Positions 43,801 to 50,669 of a stretch of DNA of 64,000 bases are shown one piece after another. How positions within the stretch are numbered: position 1 is the first letter of the stretch; every line of letters begins with the position of its first letter. A program made the position numbers and the translations under genes. Under the pieces are notes generated by a model. It was not told where the DNA came from. It did not search any database and saw nothing but the letters and a program-made list of their open reading frames with translations. Source of the DNA: Prevotella sp. (GTDB lineage: Bacteria; Bacteroidota; Bacteroidia; Bacteroidales; Bacteroidaceae); contig JAFLSE010000003.1 in assembly GCA_022511075.1 (NCBI GenBank), forward strand, positions 1 to 64,000. Reading direction: 5' to 3'.

Positions 43801-45167
43801 GAATGCGTAGAATTAAAGTCAAACAATGTTTTGTTGATTGTTACGACTCCATTCACATATGTGTCTGCAACATAATCATTTCCAAGTGCAGATATAGCCT
43901 GTTCTTTAGTCACTCCCAGATAGTTCATATACCAGCCAAGTAGATTTGACATATAGAATTCGCCTTGGCTATTTTTGAATCCTGCTGGCAAACCGCATGG
44001 AACAACTATAACATTTTCAGGATCAGTAACATCAATTTGGATTTGACCTTGGTAGGTTGATTGATTTAAGCCTTGCTCATAAACAAGTGCGCCAGCACTT
44101 TTGTAAGGTTTCCAGAGACGATAAAGTTTATCATTCGCTTTGTTCTGCTGGAGTTCAACTTCATAAGTATATTCGTTTGGATCAATCTGAACACCTCCCA
44201 TAGAATAAGAGGGGAGAATCCAAGCATCAATAAACGTTGCCATACCTACAGTAGTCCACTGACCTGCCTGCTCCTCATCGATAGGCTCAGCGGGTACAGC
44301 TTTTGTTGCACCTTCGAGGTCGTAGATGCCAAAGTAACCCGCAGCCGTACCTGTTCCTGCCGAATTGGTGTATGCAAGCCAAGAAATACCATTGTCTGCT
44401 TTGAAACTAATTGTACCTGCCGATGCATTATAAGTAGCAACAATAGTCTGAACATCCAAATCGTCAGTAGTGTAGTTATACACGAATGGTTCCTGATAAA
44501 TGTGATAACTGGATGTCGGTCCTAAATATTCGCGGTTGAAAGTAAGCGTACCAGCAGCCTCGTTATATTCTGCAAAGAAAGGAAGCTCATTATTAGTGGG
44601 ATCTTCAAACCAAAGCTCAGTGCCGTCAAGAGTTGCTTCGAAATCGTAAGTAATCGGACCTACCGAAGTCTGGAAATAATAATCTCCAAGATTGAATGTC
44701 CATGTACCTTCGATAGAAGCATCGTTTGCATCAGCCTTACGCATACCAGTAAGCTTTTTGCCTGCAAGCTTGCTAATATTTGCATTTGGTGTAAGCTTTT
44801 GAGCGCCAACCTTCAAATTCTTTTTTCCGGCAGCGTTAAGCTTAGCTAATGCAGCTGTTCTAACCATTGCAGGATTTACCTGTACGTTTGAAGAAACGAA
44901 CTGCTGAGGAGCGTGAGCACCCCAGTTCCAATTAGAAACGAGTTCCATCATTGCTGGATCTCCTGATTCCATAGCCTTTGTAATCAAGGCCTTCTGCTGC
45001 TGTTCTATTGCAGCACGATCAACCTTCAGAGCTTTCTGCAAAGTACGCATCTCCGTGGCAGCCTTGCCATCAGAAGCGCGCTTAGCCTTCTGCATCTGAG
45101 CCTGAGTTGGCAGTGACAGCAGCATGGCTGCCAACAATACCACTAAAGAAGTAATCTTCTTACCCAT
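40833..45167 (-). CDS. Large secreted protein with choice-of-anchor-J and CARDB-like domains (1444 aa)
   Basis: The signal peptide is MGKKITSLVVLLAAMLLSLPTQA. An N-terminal family-specific domain (about 120-290: SIEGTWTFNLGDYYFQ ... LDGTELWFEDP ... KLTFNREYLG-type block) is shared with the protein at 50670-54710. Then come two choice-of-anchor-J/cleaved-adhesin modules (KTWGWSASNYAYYTYSLSNNADDYLILP; WTVYDGNREFGYGFNG), fibronectin-like linkers, a CARDB-like region (VQAGNTAAITATVKNEGENEATGYTVTVK) and a C-terminal tail ending VYSLDGKLVRKQTTTVSGLK and GVYIVNGKKVILK. The tail resembles short type IX secretion signals. An adhesin-like or polymer-binding role is inferred. Confidence 0.85.
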   Translation of the reverse strand: MGKKITSLVVLLAAMLLSLPTQAQMQKAKRASDGKAATEMRTLQKALKVDRAAIEQQQKALITKAMESGDPAMMELVSNWNWGAHAPQQFVSSNVQVNPAMVRTAALAKLNAAGKKNLKVGAQKLTPNANISKLAGKKLTGMRKADANDASIEGTWTFNLGDYYFQTSVGPITYDFEATLDGTELWFEDPTNNELPFFAEYNEAAGTLTFNREYLGPTSSYHIYQEPFVYNYTTDDLDVQTIVATYNASAGTISFKADNGISWLAYTNSAGTGTAAGYFGIYDLEGATKAVPAEPIDEEQAGQWTTVGMATFIDAWILPSYSMGGVQIDPNEYTYEVELQQNKANDKLYRLWKPYKSAGALVYEQGLNQSTYQGQIQIDVTDPENVIVVPCGLPAGFKNSQGEFYMSNLLGWYMNYLGVTKEQAISALGNDYVADTYVNGVVTINKTLFDFNSTHSDGYSWNNNPYQAKIIFPDAELPEPETIKAPYTSNLTTQAEFNKWTVVDNNNDGKTWGWSASNYAYYTYSLSNNADDYLILPIELEANKNYNVTVNAATYSERYPEKFEVVVGKAATPEGLNVTAIANTTIAHSEFVDYEGDFTTDGDAGQWYVAIHCVSDADDWYLKVKSVTIEQGAEGTAPAAPADFTAVAGEQGALEVNISLTAPATSIDGSTLSGTQDVVIYRDDVAVNTFKGVAAGAALTWQDTDVKDGVSYTYYAQASNASGLGAKSEKVSVWVGQDMPDDIENVLVTGMPTANSVSLAWDAVKGINGGYIDAANAQYSVTTIEIEDFEILPGWTYPMPVEGETLGTVTGDTKLTVDFAGLDEGEKPGIQYFGVKAKVGANETDPTSWLAYVYTGAPYELPIVESFEGKSTHYLWDYNEITALGVSEDASDEDGVALALIADGADGTVMFESFKLNTKAAANPTLLFDAKKGTSATDQLIVYGLAPDGTKTTLKTVTLTDEYQTVKVAIPADLAKERWSKIGFNAELENGKNILLDNIKVLDLYEYDLSVAVKAPASVQAGNTAAITATVKNEGENEATGYTVTVKAGEEVLVEETVNEALAPFATKEFTAELATTIFDDAADVTITATVEYTNDLNEDNNTAETIISVKESAAAPVTDVTATAEDNSILVGWTAPESSTEEVTEDVEAYEEFDTGDLTEDNLDEHYGNIGEWTVYDGNREFGYGFNGITVPHLGEPNAWLVMNPASSQVSQDLSANHPAHSGSQYFISTCVAESEPIADTDHWLISPELPGVAQTISFYACVITDQYGKETFEVLASKTDTNVESFTLVKKEETEATDWTEFTADLPAGTKYFAIRHTSNDIFGLKIDDITYTVGGGEIDHFNIYLDGELAATAAADAVTATLEDVADGEHTVAVSVVYTSGAESKPVEVTVSVATGIDSITVITQPVDVYSLDGKLVRKQTTTVSGLKGVYIVNGKKVILK

Positions 45168-45231
45168 AAATTAGAATTTTTTGTTAATAATATAATATGT
45201 TAAAATAATCGTTACCTTAAAAAAATTGCTG

Positions 45232-45263
45232 CAAAGTTACATATAATTGTAAAACTGTGCAAG
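45232..45263 (-). promoter_or_regulatory. Promoter of the 1444-residue protein gene
   Basis: Minus strand: CTTG near -33 (45260-45263), 20-nt spacer and -7 TAACTTTG (45232-45239). The same arrangement, with similar flanks (GCTGCAAAGTTA ... GCAAGAAAAA), stands before the homologous gene at 54710. Confidence 0.65.
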
Positions 45264-45385
45264 AAAAACAACAAAAAAGTGATAAAACATCTAAAAAAGT
45301 TACATTTTGTAGCATATTTATGGTATATATATACTATTTTAAAAGGAAATAACCTTGATAATGTAAAAAGAAGAACATATTAGCT

Positions 45386-45427
45386 ATTTGCTAATTTAAC
45401 CGTCATTAAATTAATGGCGATTAAATT
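45386..45427. repeat. Palindromic element left of the PIN module
   Basis: ATTTGCTAATTTAACCGTC, then ATTAAATTAATGGCGATTAA, forms an imperfect hairpin. An inverted relative lies at 46264-46304. Confidence 0.7.
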
Positions 45428-45522
45428 ATTATTTTCTGCAAGATGTGCAAGAAAATAAGGGAAAACTTGCATAATACAAAATGCTGAGACTGTATCATAT
45501 AAATAAAAATCGTATCATAAAA

Positions 45523-45554
45523 TTTGGTGGAACAGATAATTGTTAGTATCTTTG
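45523..45554 (+). promoter_or_regulatory. Promoter of the PIN toxin-antitoxin pair
   Basis: -33 TTTG (45523-45526), 20-nt spacer, -7 TATCTTTG (45547-45554). Confidence 0.75.
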
Positions 45555-45599
45555 TGGCGAAATATCTATTTAGTCGCACATAAACAAGGAGAACAGAAT

Positions 45600-45833
45600 A
45601 TGGAACAAACAACGGCTTCGTTGAATGCTGCACAGTTGGACTTCCTGCAACTGCTGGGACATGTCAAGACTATGGAAGAACTTGATGAACTGCGTCAGGT
45701 GGTAAGTGATTTCTATGCCCGTAAGGCAGAAGAGGCTATGGACCGTTTGTGGGAAACAGGGCAGTGGAGCAAGGAAAAGGACGAGGAAATACTTAAAACA
45801 CATCTGCGTACACCATACAAGTATGCCAAATAA
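45600..45833 (+). CDS. Putative antitoxin of a PIN-type toxin-antitoxin pair
   Basis: 77 residues, helical and charged (MKTMEELDELRQVVSDFYARKAEEAMDRLW region). The protein has no recognisable DNA-binding motif. It overlaps the PIN gene by 11 nt, is the first gene of the pair and has a strong promoter 46 bp upstream, which fits a type II antitoxin. ATG at 45600 follows GGAGAACAGA. Confidence 0.7.
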   Translation: MEQTTASLNAAQLDFLQLLGHVKTMEELDELRQVVSDFYARKAEEAMDRLWETGQWSKEKDEEILKTHLRTPYKYAK

Positions 45834-46242
45834 TAAAATTGTCCTCGACACCAACTGTCTGCTTGTGTCAATATCGCGATATGGTGAAGCCTATCCCGTA
45901 TGGCGAGCATTCCTTGATGGGAAATACACTCTATGTGTGTCTACTGATATTTTGGAGGAATATGAAGAGATTATTGGTCGTCTAACGTCGCCAGATGTAG
46001 CCAGAAACATTATAGCAGCTATCTTAAAACGTAAGAATGTTCTGCGTGTTGACCCTTATTTCCATTGGCAACTCATTGCCGACGACCCCGATGACAATAA
46101 ATTTGTGGACTGTGCTTTCGCCGCTAATGCCACTTATATTGTTTCCGACGATACACACTTCGATGCACTCCAGGACATTACTTTCCCCAAACTTGTTGTG
46201 CTGAAACTGAAAGAATTTATGTATACATTGCAGAAAGCATAA
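45823..46242 (+). CDS. PIN-domain toxin (COG1569-type)
   Basis: 139 residues. The PIN fold is visible: IVLDTNCLLVSIS (first Asp, about residue 8), EEYEEII (Glu), PDDNKFVDCAFAA (Asp) and YIVSDDTHFDALQ (last Asp pair). It is the putative toxin family of PIN proteins, which cleave RNA. ATG at 45823 gives the normal N-terminus and overlaps the antitoxin gene by 11 nt. The pair is framed by palindromic elements at 45386-45427 and 46264-46304. Confidence 0.85.
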   Translation: MPNNKIVLDTNCLLVSISRYGEAYPVWRAFLDGKYTLCVSTDILEEYEEIIGRLTSPDVARNIIAAILKRKNVLRVDPYFHWQLIADDPDDNKFVDCAFAANATYIVSDDTHFDALQDITFPKLVVLKLKEFMYTLQKA

Positions 46243-46263
46243 ACAAAAATGCCCCACACATTT

Positions 46264-46304
46264 GATAAACCGCCATTAAGTCAGTGGCGGTTAAATTAGC
46301 AAAT
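46264..46304. repeat. Palindromic element right of the PIN module
   Basis: ATAAACCGCCATTAAGTCAG, then TGGCGGTTAAATTAGCAAAT. Its reverse complement matches the left element (TTTGCTAATTTAACCG ...), so the module lies between inverted copies. Confidence 0.7.
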
Positions 46305-46340
46305 CTCTAAACACCTGATTATGAGGTCTTTTTGCAACTT

Positions 46341-46409
46341 TTCGGTTATTTGTAGACATTTTATTCGGTTATTTGTGGACGTTTTGTTCGGTTATTTGTG
46401 AAACGCCTA
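46341..46409. repeat. Three tandem 23-bp repeats
   Basis: TTCGGTTATTTGTRGACRTT starts units at 46341, 46364 and 46387; the third diverges in its second half. They lie between the PIN module and the terminator of the next gene. Confidence 0.8.
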
Positions 46410-46414
46410 CAAAT

Positions 46415-46456
46415 AATAACTCCCTGGGGCGGCACGAACTGCCCCAGGGAGTTGTT
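46415..46456. terminator. Hairpin between the PIN module and the 810-residue protein gene
   Basis: AACTCCCTGGGGC and GCCCCAGGGAGTT form a 13-bp GC-rich stem with AT-rich flanks. It ends the minus-strand gene and possibly the + strand pair. Confidence 0.75.
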
Positions 46457-46479
46457 ATTTGCTATGCAAGCCGGTATGC

Positions 46480-48912
46480 TTAAAGTACCACCTTCTTGCC
46501 GTTTACGATATAGATGCCTTTCAAGCCACTGAGAGTAGTGGCATGACGGCGTATGAGTCTGCCATCGAGCGAGTAGACATTAAAGGTGCTTGGGGCATCG
46601 ATTATGGTATGTATACCCGTTTCCGGACCATCAACGGCAAGGCTGCTGACATAGAGTCGCCCGTCGGCAGCGGACATGGCATGTATGGCTATGTGGTAGC
46701 TGCCACTCTCCGTAACGGTGAACTCGCCGGTATAGTCGGCGAACTCCTCATTGGCGACATTGGTGGGAGCTATCACGGTCTGAATAAGTCCTGCAACAGT
46801 TGCTTCCTTACCTGCCTTGACCTCGAAACGCTCTGGCGTGGAGGCAAATTGGCTTCTTGCCGTAACGGTTACGGTATACGTACTACCTGCCTCCAATGGT
46901 ATAGCTGGGCTTACGAGGTAGTCGTCGGCAGCTTTCTCACTGCCATAGTAGCGTGTGCCTGTACTTGAATCCCACTCCCATACACCATACTTGTCGTTAT
47001 TGGCATCAATAGTAGTGAAAAGCTTGAACACACCCTCTTGGGTGAGGTCGAACGACACCGGCACCGTAATATTGCCTGAAATGAGGGACACCTCCACCAC
47101 TTCACTCTTGCCGCCAATGCCTGCCGTGCCATAGCTAACAGCCTGATATCTGTGCGTGCCCACAGAGGCAGCCTCGTCGGTATAGGCAAGCGGTGTACCG
47201 GGTGCAGGTGTCTGGAAAGTTGTGATAACCTCGCCGTCGCGGAGCACCTCAATCTTTGCTATTGCACCAGCTGCAAGGTTCTCGCCGCCGATGGTCTTGG
47301 TGGGAGCACCGAAGGTTATTTTCGCTCCTATCTTTTCGCTGAGCGGAGTGACGGCGAAGTTTTCCACGGCAGCAGGTGCAGAGGCGTCGGCAGCAGCCTC
47401 AACAACGAAGTTGGCAACGAACAGGTAGCCGTAGCCCGATTTTGATATGGCGTGAATGCCGAAGTGATAGTAGCCTGTTTCACTGACGGTAAGACCGTCG
47501 TTTTCGTAAGTCACGTATTGCGGCGTGGCATCTTTGGCAGCGATTATCTCCTTGCCTGCTGCCAATACCGTGGCTCTTGCCTCGCCTGTGGCAGCCTTCA
47601 CCTCGAAGCGTCCGCCTGCCGTGTATAAGCCCTTTGCGTCGATGGCAAAGCGATATTTCTTGCCTGCCTCCAATTTTATTGCAGGAGAAACGAGCCAGTC
47701 GTCGCCAGCCGTGTACATGCTATATCCGTAGCATGTGCCGCTGCCTATAAATTGGTCGTCGATGTATGCCCATGTCTTTTCATCTTCATTGGTGTCAAGC
47801 ACGCCAAATGCCGCGAAATCCTTTTCCGTGGCAAGTGCATTGGTGTATGGCAGTTCGTCAACATCAGCACCCGTCTGAGCCTCTGGGTCGGCAGCAGGGG
47901 GTGCATCTTTTGACATTACTATGTCGGTATATGCCTGAGTCCCTGCTATTCTTATGTAGTCGTCGCCGATGTTTGCCAACAGATAGTTAAGCGAGGTGAG
48001 CGTCTGTGCCTCTGGGTCATATTTCATCTGGAACTTCTGGAACTTGTTGTTCCTCAGATATCCGTCGGCACCCGTTGCGAAAAGGTCCATCCCACCCGAA
48101 GAGCCGAGATACTGGAAACTATCAAATGTATAGATGTTGTCTGCGCCCTTAGTACCCTTTATCCACGCGCCATAGACATCAAAGACATCCAAGTACAGAT
48201 CGTTGCCTACAAAGGCTACCTCTACATCATACTTAGAATACGGCATTGTCGTTATCTCGCCAAAGTTGTCGTTTATCAGAATACCGTCGAAGTACCATGT
48301 CTGGGTTTCCGCCCCGGCAGGAAGCTTTACAAGCTCCATTGCAGGAGGTGTATAGCCCTCGTCGAGCGTCAAGACTGTGTTATAGTTGGCATAGCCCGTA
48401 AAAGTATCCTCTTCGTCGTCATAGAAAACTCCAATGAAATGAAACTTATCAGAGTTGTCGAGCTTTATGGTGCTTCCGTCTATAGTGAAAGTTATATCGT
48501 CAGTCTCTTTGACGTATGAGTTTTCGTGCTCAGGGGTACTGCCCCTATATACGCTCAGCGTTACATCATAGCTTGTATCGTATGACACGGGCTGACCGGC
48601 TTTCACAGTCAGCTTATTGCCAGATTTGGTTGCCTTCACCCACATGCCGGTAGCGGCGCACGAGATAATGTTCTTGATGTAGACGGTTGTGCCATCGGTA
48701 GCTTCAACCATCTCCACTCGCCCTACCTGCTCCTGGCTGGTAAGCGCACCGTTGTTGAGATAATATTCCTGACCGGCACGTGTATAGTACTTGTGTGTGC
48801 CTTCACCGGGGTCGGTCATCAGACCGTGTTCCTCATAGGTCTGGGCATAAGACGGCAGCGACAGCAGCAACGCCACCATCAGAGCCAAAAAAGAAGTAAA
48901 TTTCCTGCTCAT
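46480..48912 (-). CDS. Secreted protein with two choice-of-anchor-J modules (810 aa)
   Basis: The signal peptide is MSRKFTSFLALMVALLLSLPSYA. A family N-terminal region (about 25-330) is followed by two anchor-J-like modules with TWAYIDDQFIGSGTCYGYS, ...ADDWLVSPAI, and YGVWEWDSSTGTRYYGSEKAADDYLVSPAI, each with LEAGxxYxxxxxA and AIHAxS-type lines. The C-terminal tail VYSLDGRLIRRHATTLSGLK, GIYIVNGKKVVL is nearly the same as in the proteins at 40833 and 50670. It lies 51 bp downstream of the AAA/PD-(D/E)XK gene with no visible promoter between, so the two may share a transcript. Confidence 0.85.
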   Translation of the reverse strand: MSRKFTSFLALMVALLLSLPSYAQTYEEHGLMTDPGEGTHKYYTRAGQEYYLNNGALTSQEQVGRVEMVEATDGTTVYIKNIISCAATGMWVKATKSGNKLTVKAGQPVSYDTSYDVTLSVYRGSTPEHENSYVKETDDITFTIDGSTIKLDNSDKFHFIGVFYDDEEDTFTGYANYNTVLTLDEGYTPPAMELVKLPAGAETQTWYFDGILINDNFGEITTMPYSKYDVEVAFVGNDLYLDVFDVYGAWIKGTKGADNIYTFDSFQYLGSSGGMDLFATGADGYLRNNKFQKFQMKYDPEAQTLTSLNYLLANIGDDYIRIAGTQAYTDIVMSKDAPPAADPEAQTGADVDELPYTNALATEKDFAAFGVLDTNEDEKTWAYIDDQFIGSGTCYGYSMYTAGDDWLVSPAIKLEAGKKYRFAIDAKGLYTAGGRFEVKAATGEARATVLAAGKEIIAAKDATPQYVTYENDGLTVSETGYYHFGIHAISKSGYGYLFVANFVVEAAADASAPAAVENFAVTPLSEKIGAKITFGAPTKTIGGENLAAGAIAKIEVLRDGEVITTFQTPAPGTPLAYTDEAASVGTHRYQAVSYGTAGIGGKSEVVEVSLISGNITVPVSFDLTQEGVFKLFTTIDANNDKYGVWEWDSSTGTRYYGSEKAADDYLVSPAIPLEAGSTYTVTVTARSQFASTPERFEVKAGKEATVAGLIQTVIAPTNVANEEFADYTGEFTVTESGSYHIAIHAMSAADGRLYVSSLAVDGPETGIHTIIDAPSTFNVYSLDGRLIRRHATTLSGLKGIYIVNGKKVVL

Positions 48913-48963
48913 CTTCTTAATTTTTTTATGTTTAACTTTTATTATATGTATAGTTTTTATTCA

Positions 48964-50541
48964 TCAAGCGTCGACCCTCGCCCAGTCAAGTAAGCCCTTG
49001 CCCATATCGTCAAGTTCTATGGCGAGGGGAATAACCTCCTTGCCGTCGCCCTTGAAAGGCTCGGCATATCCGTGGTCCTTTATCTGCTGCGCGGCTGCCT
49101 TCAGTCCGCCGTTCTTTGCAAGCTTGAGCTCCACTACATATATGTAGCGCGAGGTACGCGCAACAATGTCTATACGCCCCACAGCCATCATTCGCTCAAC
49201 CTCAACACGGAAGCCAACGGCATGGAACAGACTGCTGATAATCAGGCGGTAACGCTCCTCCATATCCATGCTTGCCAGCTTCTTGTTGCTGTAAGGAACG
49301 TCGGAGACAAGAGCCTTCAGCACCTGCATTGCCTCGGGCAGCATGCAGTTGTTCATATAGCGCAGAAGCTTTGCCTGGGCAGAGACAACGATGCTCTGGC
49401 TGCTCATGGTAAGCGCAGGAATGACGACCCTGTACAACGCCTTGCGAACCTCATAGTTGGGGAAACCGAGGATATAGCCGCTCTCGTCGCTGTCCTTTAT
49501 CGTAAGGTAGCCCGACTGGTAGAGAAACAATTCCGCACCGCCGCCAGTAACATCAGAACTCTCCAAGATGTCCTTGTCAACATAGCAGTTGTCGAAGTCT
49601 CTCAGCTTAAGCTCCATGTCGTCAACAAACTTAGGAAGCATCTTCGTGGCACCCGAAGAAACCCAATAGTTACCGAACTTACCCTGTGACAGTGAATTGA
49701 TAAGGCTGAAAGGATTGAAGATATCAACCATATTGTCCTCACTGAAGTGATAGCCGTCATAGTTGGATTTCAGCAGATCCACCGCACCGTCGAAGGTCAG
49801 TCCGTTCTTTTGGGCAAGATACTCTATCTCGGGCTGGAAGTTGTCTATCGTCTCCTGCACGGTGATGCCGCACACAGGGGCATATTCGGCAGGGAAGAAA
49901 CTTATGTTGTTCAGGTTGTTGAGCACAGAAAACAGAGATATCTGCGTGAACTTGGTTATGCCCGTTATGAATACGAACTTCTCGTACTGCGTGCACGACT
50001 TAAGGCAGGCAAACACACTGCGGTATATTGCCGTGCATGCCTCGTGCTCGGGCGTGTGCCAGGAGTGTTGCAAAGGAGAGTCATACTCGTCAATCAGCAC
50101 AGCCACAGGGCGACCTGTCGTTTCACATGCTGTACGCAATAACGTCACAAAACGCCCGGTAAGGCTGTCACCTGGTATCGGAGTAATGGAATATTGGCTT
50201 TCATACTCCCTGAACTTTCTGTTAAAGTAACTGTTTACCTCGTCAGCCGTTGCCCCACCCTCGCTCATGTCGAGCCTTATCACGGGGTACTTCACCCAGT
50301 CTTTTTCGAGCTCCATTATCTTCAAGCCCTCGAAAAGGTCCTTCCTGCCCTCGAAGTAGCAGCGCAGAGTGTCTACAAGTATTGACTTGCCGAAACGGCG
50401 CGGACGGCTAAGATAGTTGAACATGCCACCGTTGGCTATTTTCCACACCAAGTCGGTCTTGTCAACATATACATAACCCTCGTTTCTTAACATCTCAAAT
50501 GACTGTATGCCCAAAGGCAGACGACGGCGCTGCTGTTCCAT
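48964..50541 (-). CDS. AAA-ATPase-like protein with C-terminal PD-(D/E)XK domain
   Basis: 525 residues. The N-terminal part (PLGIQSFEMLRNEGYVYVDKTDLVWKI) and the Walker A-like LSRPRRFGKSILVDTL (about residue 45) with Walker B VLIDEYDSPLQ mark the AAA-ATPase-like family. The C-terminal nuclease-like domain (DUF1703) shows VGRIDIVARTSRYIYVVELKLAK, with D and E-x-K. Such genes are present in many copies in Bacteroidales; their function is unknown, with a mobile or defence role proposed. ATG at 50541 begins the normal N-terminus; the promoter is at 50568-50599. Confidence 0.88.
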   Translation of the reverse strand: MEQQRRRLPLGIQSFEMLRNEGYVYVDKTDLVWKIANGGMFNYLSRPRRFGKSILVDTLRCYFEGRKDLFEGLKIMELEKDWVKYPVIRLDMSEGGATADEVNSYFNRKFREYESQYSITPIPGDSLTGRFVTLLRTACETTGRPVAVLIDEYDSPLQHSWHTPEHEACTAIYRSVFACLKSCTQYEKFVFITGITKFTQISLFSVLNNLNNISFFPAEYAPVCGITVQETIDNFQPEIEYLAQKNGLTFDGAVDLLKSNYDGYHFSEDNMVDIFNPFSLINSLSQGKFGNYWVSSGATKMLPKFVDDMELKLRDFDNCYVDKDILESSDVTGGGAELFLYQSGYLTIKDSDESGYILGFPNYEVRKALYRVVIPALTMSSQSIVVSAQAKLLRYMNNCMLPEAMQVLKALVSDVPYSNKKLASMDMEERYRLIISSLFHAVGFRVEVERMMAVGRIDIVARTSRYIYVVELKLAKNGGLKAAAQQIKDHGYAEPFKGDGKEVIPLAIELDDMGKGLLDWARVDA

Positions 50542-50567
50542 ATTATGTATATTTCGGTTTATTTCTG

Positions 50568-50599
50568 CAAAGATACAGCATTTAAACGAAACTGCCAAA
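50568..50599 (-). promoter_or_regulatory. Promoter of the AAA/PD-(D/E)XK gene
   Basis: Minus strand: -33 TTTG (50596-50599), 20-nt spacer, -7 TATCTTTG (50568-50575). Confidence 0.75.
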
Positions 50600-50616
50600 T
50601 GTTTAAGTAAAAAAAA

Positions 50617-50644
50617 GAGAGGAGCAACATTTGCTGCTCCTCTC
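50617..50644 (-). terminator. Terminator of the 1346-residue protein gene
   Basis: The stem GAGAGGAGCA (50617-50626)/TGCTCCTCTC (50635-50644) is followed on the minus strand by seven T. Confidence 0.85.
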
Positions 50645-50669
50645 AATTTTTCATGGCATTGAAGATTTT

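Larger units (their letters stand above)
45168..45599. other. 432-bp gap with promoters and a palindromic element
   Basis: No gene is supported. The gap holds the promoter of the 1444-residue protein gene (45232-45263), AT-rich DNA, the left palindromic element (45386-45427) and the promoter of the PIN toxin-antitoxin pair (45523-45554). Confidence 0.7.
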
